From Shumkonia mesophila (GTDB lineage: Bacteria; Pseudomonadota; Alphaproteobacteria; Rhodospirillales; Shumkoniaceae): DNA of 64,000 nucleotides. Below the pieces are notes generated by a model. That model saw only the letters and a program-made list of their open reading frames with translations, did not search any database and was not told where the DNA came from. The stretch lies in assembly GCF_026163695.1 (NCBI RefSeq), contig NZ_JAOTID010000014.1, positions 62,001 to 126,000 of the forward strand. The letters run 5' to 3'. A program made the translations under genes and the position numbers. Each line of letters begins with the position of its first letter. Position 1 is the stretch's first letter. Shown one piece after another: positions 27,418 to 36,722 of the stretch.

Positions 27418-29463
27418 ATGACCCGTCCGCTCACCCGTCCCGAGGAAAGCCGGAAACAACTCCGTCGTATGGCCAGCGCGATTCGATTCCTGGCCGTCGA
27501 TGCGATCGAGAAGGCAGGGTCCGGCCACCCGGGGATGCCGCTCGGCATGGCCGATGCCGCGGCGGGGCTGTTTAGCCGGTTCCTGAAGTTCGATCCCCGG
27601 ATGCCGAATTGGCCGGACCGCGACCGCTTCGTCCTGTCGGCGGGACACGGCTCTATGCTCCTCTACAGCCTCCTCCACCTGACCGGCTACGCCGATTTCC
27701 CGATCGAGGAGTTGAAGAGGTTCCGCCAGCTCGGCAGCCGGGCTGCCGGACATCCCGAGTACGGGCTCGCCGCCGGCATCGAAACCACGACCGGCCCGCT
27801 CGGGCAAGGGCTGGCGACGGCCGTCGGCATGGCCCTCGCCGAGGCCAATCTGCGGGCCCGCTTCGGGCATGAGCTCTGTGATCACCACACCTACGTCATC
27901 GCGGGTGACGGCTGTCTCATGGAAGGCATCAGCCAGGAAGCGATTTCGCTCGCCGGTCACTGGAAGCTCAACAGGCTCATCGTTCTCTGGGACGACAACG
28001 GAATCACGATCGACGGCTCGACCCGTTTGGCAACCTCCGACGACACGTCGAAGCGCTTCGAGGCCAGCCAATGGAACGTGGATTCCGTCGACGGCGGCGA
28101 TCCCGAGGCGATCGCGGCGGCCATCGAGCGGGCCCGGCAATCCGATCGTCCGTCCCTGATCGCCTGCCGAACGCAGATCGGGTTCGGCGCCGGCAACAAG
28201 GCGGGGACGTCCGCCATCCATGGTTCGCCGGTCGGGGCCGAGGGGATCGCCCAGGCTCGCAATTTCTTCGCCTGGCCCTACGAGGCGTTCGAGATTCCGC
28301 CGGATGTCGCCGCCTTCTGGAAACGGGTCGGCCACAAGGGGGCGGAACGGAGAACGGCCTGGGAAGCCCGCCTCGCGGCGGCGGACGCCTCGAAGGCCCG
28401 GGACTGGCGCCGGGTGATGACCGAGGGCTTCGATGGCGACGCCATGGCGGCCCTGTCGGAACTCAAGGCCATGCTGATTCGGGAGAAACCGGCCCTGGCG
28501 ACGCGCAAGGCCAGCCAAATGGCCATCGAGGCGCTGTCCGCCGCCTCGATGAAACTGGTGGGCGGTTCGGCCGACCTGACGGGATCCAACCTGACGAAGC
28601 CCCGCGCCGCGAACCCCATCGGCGCCGATGACTATGCGGGCACCTACATCCATTTCGGCATTCGCGAGCACGCCATGGCGGCGATCATGAATGGCCTGGC
28701 GCTCCATGGCGGATTCCTGCCGTTTGGCGGGACATTCCTTTGCTTCGCCGACTATGCCCGGCCGGCGATCCGCCTTTCGGCGTTGATGCGACTGCCCGTC
28801 GTCTATGTCATGACGCACGATTCCATTGGTCAGGGAGAGGACGGCCCGACCCATCAGCCGATCGAGCATCTCGCGTCGCTGCGGGCCATGCCTGGCCTGA
28901 GGGTCATGCGGCCGGCCGATGCGGTGGAGACGGTGGAATGCTGGGAAGAGGCACTCAATGAGCCGTGGCGGCCGACAGTTCTGGTGCTGTCGCGCCAGTC
29001 GTTGCGGACGGTTCGTACAAGCGAGACGGGAGGCACTTTGTCTAAGCGGGGGGCCTATGTTCTGGCCGAGGCCAAAGGGGGGCGACGCGACATCACCATC
29101 CTGGCGACCGGCTCGGAGGTGGAGATCGCCCTGGACGCCCGGACCCGGCTGGACCGGGATGGGATCGGGGCGGCGGTCGTCTCCATGCCGTGCTGGGAAC
29201 TGTTCCAGGAGCAACCCGAGACCGACCGCCGGGCCGTCCTCGGCGACGGACCGCGCATTGCCATCGAGGCGGCCAGCCCGTTCGGTTGGACCCGCTATGT
29301 CGACGACGAAACGGACGTCATCGCGCTGGGCGACTTTGGAGCCTCGGCTCCCGGCCCCGAACTCTTCCGGCACTTCGGGCTGACCGCGGAGGCCGTTGCT
29401 GCAAAGGCTAGATCAAAAATCGCAGACGGAAAGGAACGCTTGGCTAGACGGGAATCCAAGTAA
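27418..29463 (+). CDS. tkt: Transketolase
   Basis: A 681-residue thiamine-diphosphate enzyme. Visible are KAGSGHPGMPLGMADAA, the thiamine-binding GDGCLMEGISQEAISLAG, WDDNGITIDG, the active-site region FGIREHAMAAIMNGLALHGG and the pyrimidine-domain DSIGQGEDGPTHQPIEHL. It transfers a two-carbon unit between ketoses and aldoses. AGGAGG lies just before the ATG. It closes the catabolic operon, and its stop is 43 bases before an IS5-type element. An inverted repeat GAAACCCC/GGGGTTTC (29468-29502, 19-base loop) follows the stop and could act as a weak terminator. Confidence 0.95.
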   Translation: MTRPLTRPEESRKQLRRMASAIRFLAVDAIEKAGSGHPGMPLGMADAAAGLFSRFLKFDPRMPNWPDRDRFVLSAGHGSMLLYSLLHLTGYADFPIEELKRFRQLGSRAAGHPEYGLAAGIETTTGPLGQGLATAVGMALAEANLRARFGHELCDHHTYVIAGDGCLMEGISQEAISLAGHWKLNRLIVLWDDNGITIDGSTRLATSDDTSKRFEASQWNVDSVDGGDPEAIAAAIERARQSDRPSLIACRTQIGFGAGNKAGTSAIHGSPVGAEGIAQARNFFAWPYEAFEIPPDVAAFWKRVGHKGAERRTAWEARLAAADASKARDWRRVMTEGFDGDAMAALSELKAMLIREKPALATRKASQMAIEALSAASMKLVGGSADLTGSNLTKPRAANPIGADDYAGTYIHFGIREHAMAAIMNGLALHGGFLPFGGTFLCFADYARPAIRLSALMRLPVVYVMTHDSIGQGEDGPTHQPIEHLASLRAMPGLRVMRPADAVETVECWEEALNEPWRPTVLVLSRQSLRTVRTSETGGTLSKRGAYVLAEAKGGRRDITILATGSEVEIALDARTRLDRDGIGAAVVSMPCWELFQEQPETDRRAVLGDGPRIAIEAASPFGWTRYVDDETDVIALGDFGASAPGPELFRHFGLTAEAVAAKARSKIADGKERLARRESK

Positions 29464-29505
29464 GAACGAAACCCCTAAAAACGCACAGTTTCCTGGGGTT
29501 TCTTA

Positions 29506-29986
29506 GAGCCTGACTCAAAACTCGGATCACGCATGACGCGGAGTTCCCATCCGGCGCAGCATGAGGCGGATCGATGCGATAAAGATCCACGCCTCGGCGC
29601 TGGCAATGGTCGCCTCGAAGTCCTTGGTGAGGCGACGACAGCGCCCGAGCCAGGAGAAAGTCCGCTCGACGACCCATTGCCGAGGCAGGACCTCGAAGCC
29701 TTTGGCAGTGTCGGAGCGCTTGATGATTTCGAGGGTCCACGTGCCGAGATCGGCCAGAGCGTTCGTCAGTTTTTCACTGGCGTAGCCGCCGTCGGCGAAC
29801 AGATGGTGCAACCACGGGTAAAGCTGTCGAATGGAGGCGATGACGCCGACCGCCCCATCCCGGTCCTGGATGTCGGCCGTATGGACCGTCAACCCAACCA
29901 AGTGGCCCTCGGTGTCGGTGATGAATCACAACGGGCGGGGCCACCCAACCACTTCCCCGCCCAAATCGGAGTTTCGGGTCAGGCTC
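29506..29986. mobile_element. Internally deleted IS5-family (IS427-type) element with intact ends
   Basis: Terminal inverted repeats GAGCCTGACTCAAAACTC (29506-29523) and the complement of GAGTTTCGGGTCAGGCTC (29969-29986) match at 16 of 18 positions. Both ends are flanked by the trinucleotide TTA, a TNA-type 3-bp target duplication expected for the IS427 group. The element is only 481 bp, against about 800-900 bp for complete relatives; the N-terminal half of the transposase is missing. It therefore resembles a MITE-like derivative that could move only with a transposase supplied elsewhere. Confidence 0.82.
29527..29943 (-). pseudogene. IS5-family transposase, C-terminal fragment
   Basis: Reading from about 29943, FITDTEGHLVGLTVHTADIQ, then LFADGGYASEKL (second catalytic Asp), LPRQWVVERTFSWLGRCRRL with the catalytic Glu, and IASIRLMLRRMG. 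This is the final 135 residues or so of a DDE transposase of the IS5/IS427 group. The N-terminal half containing the first catalytic Asp is absent by internal deletion. Confidence 0.8.
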
Positions 29987-30153
29987 TTAGCTGCATCGGA
30001 GAATCCTTGACGCCGACCGGCGCATCGGATAGAGCCTCGCGGCAAGCGACAACCTGATTCTCAAATTCGATCTCAATCCTTCCGTTGGAGGCCGGATGGC
30101 CTGCGGCGAAGGGTTCTTTGTATATGCGCCCCCCGTAGCGGGAGGGCCAAACC
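29987..30153. other. Short region without recognisable gene, right of the IS5 derivative
   Basis: Contains no full gene. The minus strand from about 30078 reads IEIEFENQVVACREALSDAP, which looks like real coding sequence but without a family I recognise; it is cut by the IS5 end. Confidence 0.35.
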
Positions 30154-30360
30154 ATGATTGATCAGGTCATGGCTTGGCTGGGGCAGCAGATGCAGAACGG
30201 CGTGTTCGCGGGAGGCGCGGCGTTGGAGCTTGCCGGCGGTGCCGCCGCGGCCGTTCACCGATTGCTTCCGTGGGCCTGCCGTATTGTCCGTGCGGCAATG
30301 ATGACGTCCGTCACCATGTTCTTTCAGTTTTCGTCAGCGATGCGGAAACAACTATTGGAT
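30154..30360 (+). pseudogene. Truncated hypothetical protein N-terminus (possible AAA/BCS1-like)
   Basis: ATG at 30154 is preceded by GGAGG at 8 bases, a good ribosome site. The product MIDQVMAWLGQQMQNGVFAG then GAALELAGGAAAAVH looks like the membrane-anchoring N-terminus of BCS1-like AAA ATPases. After about 60 residues plausible coding character passes to another frame (SVFVSDAETTIGW near 30330) and stops. The expected ATPase core is absent, so this is a gene remnant. The region 30360-30700 has no recognisable gene and probably holds the macA promoter. Confidence 0.4.
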
Positions 30361-30703
30361 GGGGCGGACATCAAGGCTGCCCATTCCAATGATGAATGGA
30401 TGCCAAGTCGAGGCGGAAGCTCGCGTCCACGCAATCTCCATGCAACCTGCGCTCAACTTTCATTGGTGTGTGGAAAGTCCTCGAGGGGAGCAATCATATT
30501 CGCGGGGGTTTTCTCAATCGCCTGCATCAACACCTTTTTGTTCGCCATCCCTTTTCAAAGCGGGCGAACCACCTACCCGCCGCCAATCATCTCCCCGGCG
30601 CGGCGGATATTAATCGTGGCCAGTAGTCTCGTGGGCAGAGCTGAGCCCGTTCGACTGACGGCCGCCTTTTCTCGTAAATAAACTGCAGTTGGCGACAACA
30701 AGA

Positions 30704-31894
30704 ATGAAACTGTCGGGTAACATTGGCCGATCTCTGACCATCGGAGGCATAGTCATAGTGGCGCTGATCGCAATTGCGTCGGCGCGCGGCGTTCTCGAAG
30801 AAAAGCCGCGGGCATCTGCGTTCACCGAGTCTGTCCTGCGCGGAACAATCGAAGAAACGGTTCTTGCCAACGGCGTGCTCGAACCCGCCCGGATCGTCAG
30901 TGTCGGCGCGCAGGTCTCTGGCCAGTTGAAGGTGCTGCATGTCGAACTCGGTCAGAACATCAAGGCCGGGGACCTGATTGCCGAGATCGACCCCACCGCA
31001 CAGGCCTACGCTCTTCGTATAGCCGAGGCAGCTCTCGCCAATGTCAAGGCGCAGTATAAGGCACGCACCATCCAGCTCCGGCAGGCGGAGCAAGCATACA
31101 GCAGACAGAACAGCTTGGCCCGCCAGAGGGCGGTTTCAACCGCCGAAGTTGAGACGGCGGAGGCGGCGTTTAGGACGCTAGAGGCAGAGGTCGAGGCGTT
31201 GGAAGCGCAATTCGCCCAGGCCACAGTCGAGGTCGAGAACGCGAAAGCCAACCTCGGCTACACAAAGGTTCTCGCACCGATGGATGGCGTCGTGGTTGCT
31301 GTGGTGACCAAGGCCGGACAGACACTGAACTCCAACCTAGCCGTGCCGACGGTCGTCGTGTTGGCCCAGCTCAACGTCATGCGGGTTAAGGTACAGATAT
31401 CGGAAGCCGATATCACCCGTGTAAAGCCCGGTCAGGAAGTTCGCTTCACGATCTTGGGTGATGCCCGAGTCCCGACTGCCGGCAGGCTGGAGCAGATCGA
31501 GCCGGCATCGGCATCAATCGCTACGGATTCGACGACTGCGGGCACAACCGGAGGACAGGCGACGGCTCGGGCTGTCTATTACAACGGAACATTCACGACT
31601 CCGAATCCCGATGGTCGGCTGCGGCCGATGATGACCGCTGTGGTGACCATCGTGGCGGGGCGTGCCGAAGGCGTGCCGCTTGTGCCATGGCCCGCATTGA
31701 CCGAGCGCGACCAGAACGGTCGCTATCGTGTCGGTGTCCGCTCTGCTTCGGGCGAACTCTCAGAGCGCCTCGTCACAATAGGATTGACTGACCGGATCAA
31801 GGCGCAAGTGATCGATGGTCTGGAGGTCGGCGAGGAGGTCGTCATTCCCGCCGATGGTCAAGCATCGGACCCCAACGCCATGGAGATGATGTGA
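30704..31894 (+). CDS. macA: MacA-type periplasmic adaptor (membrane fusion protein)
   Basis: A 396-residue adaptor. An N-terminal membrane anchor (TIGGIVIVALIAIASA) is followed by the first lipoyl half (VSVGAQVSGQLKVLHVELGQ), a coiled-coil hairpin (residues about 95-180, rich in Ala/Glu/Gln), the second lipoyl half (LGYTKVLAPMDGVVVAVVTK) and beta-barrel/membrane-proximal domains. It bridges the MacB pump to an outer-membrane channel. The ATG at 30704 is preferred; a TTG at 30689 is possible but has no site. Overlaps macB by 4 bases. Confidence 0.92.
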   Translation: MKLSGNIGRSLTIGGIVIVALIAIASARGVLEEKPRASAFTESVLRGTIEETVLANGVLEPARIVSVGAQVSGQLKVLHVELGQNIKAGDLIAEIDPTAQAYALRIAEAALANVKAQYKARTIQLRQAEQAYSRQNSLARQRAVSTAEVETAEAAFRTLEAEVEALEAQFAQATVEVENAKANLGYTKVLAPMDGVVVAVVTKAGQTLNSNLAVPTVVVLAQLNVMRVKVQISEADITRVKPGQEVRFTILGDARVPTAGRLEQIEPASASIATDSTTAGTTGGQATARAVYYNGTFTTPNPDGRLRPMMTAVVTIVAGRAEGVPLVPWPALTERDQNGRYRVGVRSASGELSERLVTIGLTDRIKAQVIDGLEVGEEVVIPADGQASDPNAMEMM

Positions 31895-33837
31895 CCGTAC
31901 TATTGGAAATAGAGAACGTCTCACGACTGTTTCAGACGGGCGAAGAGACGATCACCGCGCTGGCGGAGATCAATCTTCATATCGACCGCGGCGAACTCGT
32001 TGCGATTGTCGGCGCAAGCGGCTCGGGCAAGTCGACGCTCATGAATATCCTCGGCTGTCTCGATCAGCCGACTGTCGGCGATTACCGTGTCGGAGGGCGC
32101 AGCATCGCCGGACTGAGCGCCGACGAACTAGCGGCGCTGCGAAGAGAGCATTTCGGGTTTATCTTCCAACGTTACCATCTGTTAGGTGCGCTCAACGCGG
32201 CTGACAATGTGGCGATGCCCGCCGTTTATGCCGGCCTTGATGCCACCTCCCGGCGCGAGCGGGCAAGAGCACTGCTGGACCGGCTCGGGCTCGGCGAACG
32301 CATTGACCACCGTTCCAACCAGCTTTCCGGCGGCCAACAGCAGCGCGTGTCCATCGCTCGCGCGCTTATGAACGGAGGTCGCATCATCCTCGCCGATGAG
32401 CCGACCGGCGCGCTCGACAGTAAGAGCGGCGAAACCGTGCTTGAAATCCTCAAGGAGCTTCACAGAGACGGTCATACCGTCATTATCGTCACTCACGATA
32501 TGGAAGTCGCTGCCCACGCCGACCGCATCATAGAAATCCGTGACGGTCTTGTCCTGTCTGATCGGCTTTGCCGCGAACCTGCAGCCACGGCTGCATCGCC
32601 CTCCTTTGTGAACCGTACGCCAGCTAGCGCGCTGGCAGGTTTCCAATGGCGGTTTGCCGAAGCCTTTCCAATGGCGTTGAGCTCAATGGCGGCGCATCGG
32701 GTCCGCACATTCCTCACCATGCTTGGCATCATCATCGGCATCGCTGCAGTTGTCGCCGTCGTCGGCCTGGGTGAAGGGACGCGCCAGAAGGTCCTCGCCG
32801 AGATCAGCGACCTCGGTGCCAGCACGCTCTCCATTTATCCCGGACGTGGCTGGGACGACGAGCGCGCCGACAGCATCACGACGCTGGTCGTTTCCGACGC
32901 TGAGGCTTTGTCAGCGCAAAACTATGTCGACAGCGTTACGCCGCTGGTGTCGACGAACGAGCGTATTCGGTTCGGCCGCACGTCCATCACCGCCAACGTC
33001 GACGGTGTCGGTCAGTACTATTTCCGGGTGAACGGCCTCAATATCGTTCGGGGAACCGGCTTCTCGGCCGACAGCATCGCCGAGCGTCGTCAGGAGGCGG
33101 TGATCGATGACCGGGCTGCTTCCACGCTTTTCCCAGGCGGCGAATCTTCGCTCGGCAAGATCATCATGATTGACCGGCTTCCGGTGGTCATCATCGGCAC
33201 GGTGGTCCGCCGTTCAGGCACATCGGGTAAAAGCCTGCAAATATATCTTCCCTATACCGCACTAACGGGCAGGCTACTGGGTCCGGCGACCAGCCTCGCC
33301 GGGCTGACCGTTCGCATTACTGACAATGTTAACACGATTGTCGCGGAGCGCGCGATCGTCGGCCTGATGACCCGCCGTCATGGCACGCAGGACTTTTTCG
33401 TCTTCAACAGCGACCAGTTGCGTCGCACCTTGGAGAAGACGTCGCGGACGATGACGCTGCTGATCTCTTCAGTCGCAGTCATTTCGCTGATCGTCGGCGG
33501 CATCGGCGTCATGAACATCATGTTGGTTTCCGTCACCGAGCGTACCCACGAGATCGGCCTGCGCATGGCGGTCGGCGCGCGCCGCCTGGACATCATGCTT
33601 CAGTTCCTGATCGAAGCCGTCACCATCTGCATTGCCGGCTCCCTCCTCGGCGTTGGACTGGCGCTCGGCGCCGCTACCGCCTTCGGCGGTCCAGGCAGCG
33701 AATTCCCTATGGTCATCTCTATCGACGCCATCCTCGCAGCGTGTCTGGTCGCGCTTCTAGTCGGTCTCGTCTTTGGTTTCCTGCCAGCCCGCAATGCTTC
33801 GCGCCTCGATCCGGTCGATGCGCTTTCCAGAGAGTAG
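31891..33837 (+). CDS. macB: MacB-type ABC efflux transporter (ATPase-permease)
   Basis: A 648-residue protein. Residues 1-225 are an ABC ATPase: Walker [10 protein letters not shown], signature LSGGQQQR, Walker [16 protein letters not shown] and H-loop IIVTHD. Residues 265-648 have the MacB topology of one segment ([20 protein letters not shown]), a large periplasmic domain and three C-terminal segments ([20 protein letters not shown] with [12 protein letters not shown]). It expels macrolides, peptides or other large substrates from the periplasm. Starts at a GTG overlapping the macA stop. The outer-membrane partner is encoded 3 bases downstream. Confidence 0.95.
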   Translation: MTVLLEIENVSRLFQTGEETITALAEINLHIDRGELVAIVGASGSGKSTLMNILGCLDQPTVGDYRVGGRSIAGLSADELAALRREHFGFIFQRYHLLGALNAADNVAMPAVYAGLDATSRRERARALLDRLGLGERIDHRSNQLSGGQQQRVSIARALMNGGRIILADEPTGALDSKSGETVLEILKELHRDGHTVIIVTHDMEVAAHADRIIEIRDGLVLSDRLCREPAATAASPSFVNRTPASALAGFQWRFAEAFPMALSSMAAHRVRTFLTMLGIIIGIAAVVAVVGLGEGTRQKVLAEISDLGASTLSIYPGRGWDDERADSITTLVVSDAEALSAQNYVDSVTPLVSTNERIRFGRTSITANVDGVGQYYFRVNGLNIVRGTGFSADSIAERRQEAVIDDRAASTLFPGGESSLGKIIMIDRLPVVIIGTVVRRSGTSGKSLQIYLPYTALTGRLLGPATSLAGLTVRITDNVNTIVAERAIVGLMTRRHGTQDFFVFNSDQLRRTLEKTSRTMTLLISSVAVISLIVGGIGVMNIMLVSVTERTHEIGLRMAVGARRLDIMLQFLIEAVTICIAGSLLGVGLALGAATAFGGPGSEFPMVISIDAILAACLVALLVGLVFGFLPARNASRLDPVDALSRE

Positions 33838-33839
33838 CT

Positions 33840-35234
33840 ATGGTTTTCCTCAGATTGATTGCCCCTTGTTCCCTTGTCTTGCTTGTCGGGTGCACCAGCC
33901 TGTCAACACCCTATCTGCGCCCCAATCTGCCTGCGGGGCCAACATGGTCGGCCACCGCTTCCGAGGGCCCGGCCACGGTGAGGGCCGGTCAATGGTGGGT
34001 TGCCTTTGGAGATCCAAAACTCACAACGTTGGTCGGCGAAGTGGTTACCCGCAACAACGACGTCTTCGCGGCGGCCCTTCGTGCTCAGCGAGCACGCTTG
34101 CAGGCGGACCTTGCGGCGAATGCGCTGTTCCCGAAGTTGAACGGAAATCTTGCCACCTCCCGTAACGAGCCCCTCCAGGGAAACGCTACTTCGGCCTCAT
34201 CGTCGTCTGCGTCCATTGGCATCTCATATGAGGTCGATCTGTGGGGCAAGCTGGCGGCGCAGCGCGACAAAGCGGGCTTTGAGGCCCAGGCAACCGCCGA
34301 GGACTATGAGGCCGCGCGCCTTGCAATGATCGGCATGACGATCGAAACCTATTTCCGCATCGCCCACGCCAATCAATCGATCGCTTCGGCCGAAAAAAGC
34401 CTCGCCTATATACGTCAAATTCAGGCCCTCGTCCGAAAACAGGTGGAAATCGGCGTTGTTTCCGACCTCGAACTTCACGAAATCGAACAAGCCGTCGAGA
34501 CGCAAGCTGCGCGGATATCCGAACTGCGGCAGGCACGCCTCGTCCTGCGCAATGTGCTCACCGTTCTTTCGAATGGTGTGCCCAGCCCGGTTCCCGAACC
34601 GCAGAGCCTGCCACAACGGAGACTGCCCGTTATCGCAGCGGGCTTGCCCGCCGACCTTCTTGCCCGTCGCCCCGATCTCCGCGCCGCGGAGGCGCGGTTG
34701 CGTGCCACGCTGAGGGACGTCGATGCGACGCGCGCCAGCTTCTATCCGGCGATCTCGCTTACCGGCGGACTCGGCACCAGCAGCGATCAGCTCATCTCCT
34801 TCATCTCCAACCCGGTCGCGACTCTGGGTGCCGGTGCCGTCCTCTCATTCCTCAACCTGAAGGATATGAAGCTGACGGTCGCCGTTTCACAAACGCGGTA
34901 TGAAGAGGCTGTCGCTGCATTTCGTACCACTTTGCTCAACGCGTTCGCCGATGTCGCCAATGCGCTCGGTGCTCGCGCCAACTATGCCGAACAGGCACGC
35001 CAACTGCGCAATGCCTATGCGGCCGCGCAGGAAGTGGAGAAGCTGACAGAGGCACGTTATCGGGCCGGTGCAATTACCTTGCGCATCTGGCTGGACTCGC
35101 AGGAGCGCCGTCGCTCCGCCGAGGCCGCTCTTGCCGATGTTCGGCTGGCGCAAATCGTCAGTGAATCAATGCTTTATCGCGCCCTCGGTGGCGGCGTTTC
35201 GACCGCCGACCAGCAGACATTGCGCATACCGTGA
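33840..35234 (+). CDS. Outer-membrane efflux lipoprotein (NodT/OprM/TolC family)
   Basis: A 464-residue protein with a lipoprotein signal (LIAPCSLVLLVGC). Two outer-membrane efflux protein repeats are visible, with WWVAFGDPKLTTLVGEVVTR, ASIGISYEVDLWGKLAAQRD and the second-repeat RRPDLRAAEARLRA. It forms a trimeric channel joining the MacAB or the neighbouring RND pump to the outside; the RND system lacks its own channel gene. Start ATG is at 33840, 3 bases after the macB stop; the upstream in-frame extension overlaps macB and is not used. Confidence 0.93.
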   Translation: MVFLRLIAPCSLVLLVGCTSLSTPYLRPNLPAGPTWSATASEGPATVRAGQWWVAFGDPKLTTLVGEVVTRNNDVFAAALRAQRARLQADLAANALFPKLNGNLATSRNEPLQGNATSASSSSASIGISYEVDLWGKLAAQRDKAGFEAQATAEDYEAARLAMIGMTIETYFRIAHANQSIASAEKSLAYIRQIQALVRKQVEIGVVSDLELHEIEQAVETQAARISELRQARLVLRNVLTVLSNGVPSPVPEPQSLPQRRLPVIAAGLPADLLARRPDLRAAEARLRATLRDVDATRASFYPAISLTGGLGTSSDQLISFISNPVATLGAGAVLSFLNLKDMKLTVAVSQTRYEEAVAAFRTTLLNAFADVANALGARANYAEQARQLRNAYAAAQEVEKLTEARYRAGAITLRIWLDSQERRRSAEAALADVRLAQIVSESMLYRALGGGVSTADQQTLRIP

Positions 35235-35548
35235 TGACCGGCTTCTCCCCAGAATGCGTCGCGCCGGCTCAGCACAAAGAAGAGCAATCCGTGCGTATCG
35301 CCAGGCATTGAGCAGTCTTGCGACGCCGTGCCAGCGCCAGCAACACCGCCCCTTCTTCAAAACTCAGAACTACATAGACAAAAGTCCGTGTACGCATTTC
35401 TTCGCGTCCTTGGGCACAGAGAAATTTCTTAACCAAAATCATAAGGGGTTCCCATCGTCCGTCTCCACAGAATCTCCACGAATTCTCGACCCGGTATTGA
35501 AGAGCGCATGTCAATGAGTGGATGATAACTCCAATCTGGACACATACC
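35235..35548. other. Intergenic region between two efflux operons
   Basis: About 310 bases with no recognisable gene. It contains an AT-richer stretch near 35395-35445 that may include the promoter of the RND operon. No convincing terminator was seen after the NodT-type gene. Confidence 0.4.
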
Positions 35549-36709
35549 ATGTCGCGCCGTTTCCTGTTCGTTGCCTTTGTAATTTGCGCATCCATCGCTT
35601 CGACACTGCTGGTGTTTCGGGGGAGTGCGGTCTCGGAGCCAGACGGCGCCTCCTTGGGCGCGCAAGCTCCCGCGCGGGTCACCACGGCCACACTTGCGCC
35701 AGAACGTGTTGTTTTGATCGATGAACTTCCTGGGCGTGTGACCGCCTATCGAAGGGTAGAGATACGGCCTCAGGTCGGCGGCATAATCAAGAAGCGGTTT
35801 GTGGAAGGTGGGACCCAGGTTAAGGCTGGGGAAATCCTGTTTGAAATCGAACCGGCCTTGCTTTTGGCCGATCTGGAGACAGCGGAGGCAGGGTTGACGC
35901 GAGCCAAGGCGGCGGTGGAGCACGCGCGTCGAGGGCTTGAACGTGCCGATGCCCTGCTTGCGAGCAATGCGACGAGCCGGAAGGATCACGAAGACGCCCG
36001 CAATGGACTGACCGTGGCGCAGGCCAACCTCGCCGAGGCCCAGGCGGTCTTTCACCGCCGCCAGCTCGATCGTGATTTCGCCTCCCTAAGGTCACCGATC
36101 AAAGGCTATGTCGGGCGCACGCTGGCCGACGAGGGCGCTCTCGCGTCTACTTCGAGTCAGGAAGCGCTCGCCGTGGTGCAGGAACTGGACCGTGTGTATG
36201 TGGATCTGCGCTTGCCCGCGACGAAGCTCGATGGATTGCAGTCCGCCGCCGAGCAAGGATTAGGTCCGGTCGAGATACTAGACACGGAAGGCAAACCACA
36301 CCCCCGTCCAGGCACGCTGGTGCTGTCGGACGTTACGGTGGATACGGGGACCGGTAATGCGACAGTCCGGATTGAGGCGGAGAACCCGGGATTGCGGCTT
36401 CTGCCCGGAATGTACGTTCGTGCAAGAATAGCACGTGGCCTTCTTCCCAATGCTCTGCTGGTGCCGGAAGATGCCGTGGTTCGCAACGGTGCAGGCGGGG
36501 CGCAGATCATGGTCGTGGCTGGCGACGGGCGGGCCGAACGACGCGACGTGGTCCTGGGCGACGCGATTGGGAGGCGTCTTGTCGTGACGTCGGGCCTGAA
36601 GGCGGGCGAGGTGATCGTCATTCGCGGACAGGACCGCGTGCAGGACGGGATGACCGTGAACCCGGTTACCGTCTTGCAAGATGCCGCACCGGCGGCCGAC
36701 AAGCTGTAA
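35549..36709 (+). CDS. RND efflux periplasmic adaptor (AcrA/MexA family)
   Basis: A 386-residue adaptor with an N-terminal signal/anchor (RRFLFVAFVICASIASTLL). Features are LPGRVTAYRRVEIRPQVGGI, VEGGTQVKAGEILFEIEPA, a coiled-coil region of about 70 residues and LRSPIKGYVGRTLADEGALA, then GMYVRARIARG and DAVVRNGAGGAQIMVV. It links the RND pump to an outer-membrane channel. An upstream ATG at 35522 is also in frame; ribosome sites are weak for both, so the start is uncertain by nine codons. The pump gene follows after 13 bases. Confidence 0.92.
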   Translation: MSRRFLFVAFVICASIASTLLVFRGSAVSEPDGASLGAQAPARVTTATLAPERVVLIDELPGRVTAYRRVEIRPQVGGIIKKRFVEGGTQVKAGEILFEIEPALLLADLETAEAGLTRAKAAVEHARRGLERADALLASNATSRKDHEDARNGLTVAQANLAEAQAVFHRRQLDRDFASLRSPIKGYVGRTLADEGALASTSSQEALAVVQELDRVYVDLRLPATKLDGLQSAAEQGLGPVEILDTEGKPHPRPGTLVLSDVTVDTGTGNATVRIEAENPGLRLLPGMYVRARIARGLLPNALLVPEDAVVRNGAGGAQIMVVAGDGRAERRDVVLGDAIGRRLVVTSGLKAGEVIVIRGQDRVQDGMTVNPVTVLQDAAPAADKL

Positions 36710-36722
36710 AGGCCAGATTATC

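Noticed and set aside
27400-29373. A 657-codon open frame opposite transketolase
   Set aside because: Low-complexity Arg/Gly/Pro/His composition and no start signal; transketolase is clearly the real gene.
22706-29463. Sulfoquinovose (sulfo-ED or sulfo-EMP) degradation
   Set aside because: Only the kinase hints at it. There is no sulfoquinovosidase, no sulfolactaldehyde enzyme, and the aldolase and transaldolase look like standard KDPG and TalB types.
29468-29502. A strong intrinsic terminator after transketolase
   Set aside because: The 8-bp stem has a 19-base loop and no T-run, so it is noted only as a weak candidate.
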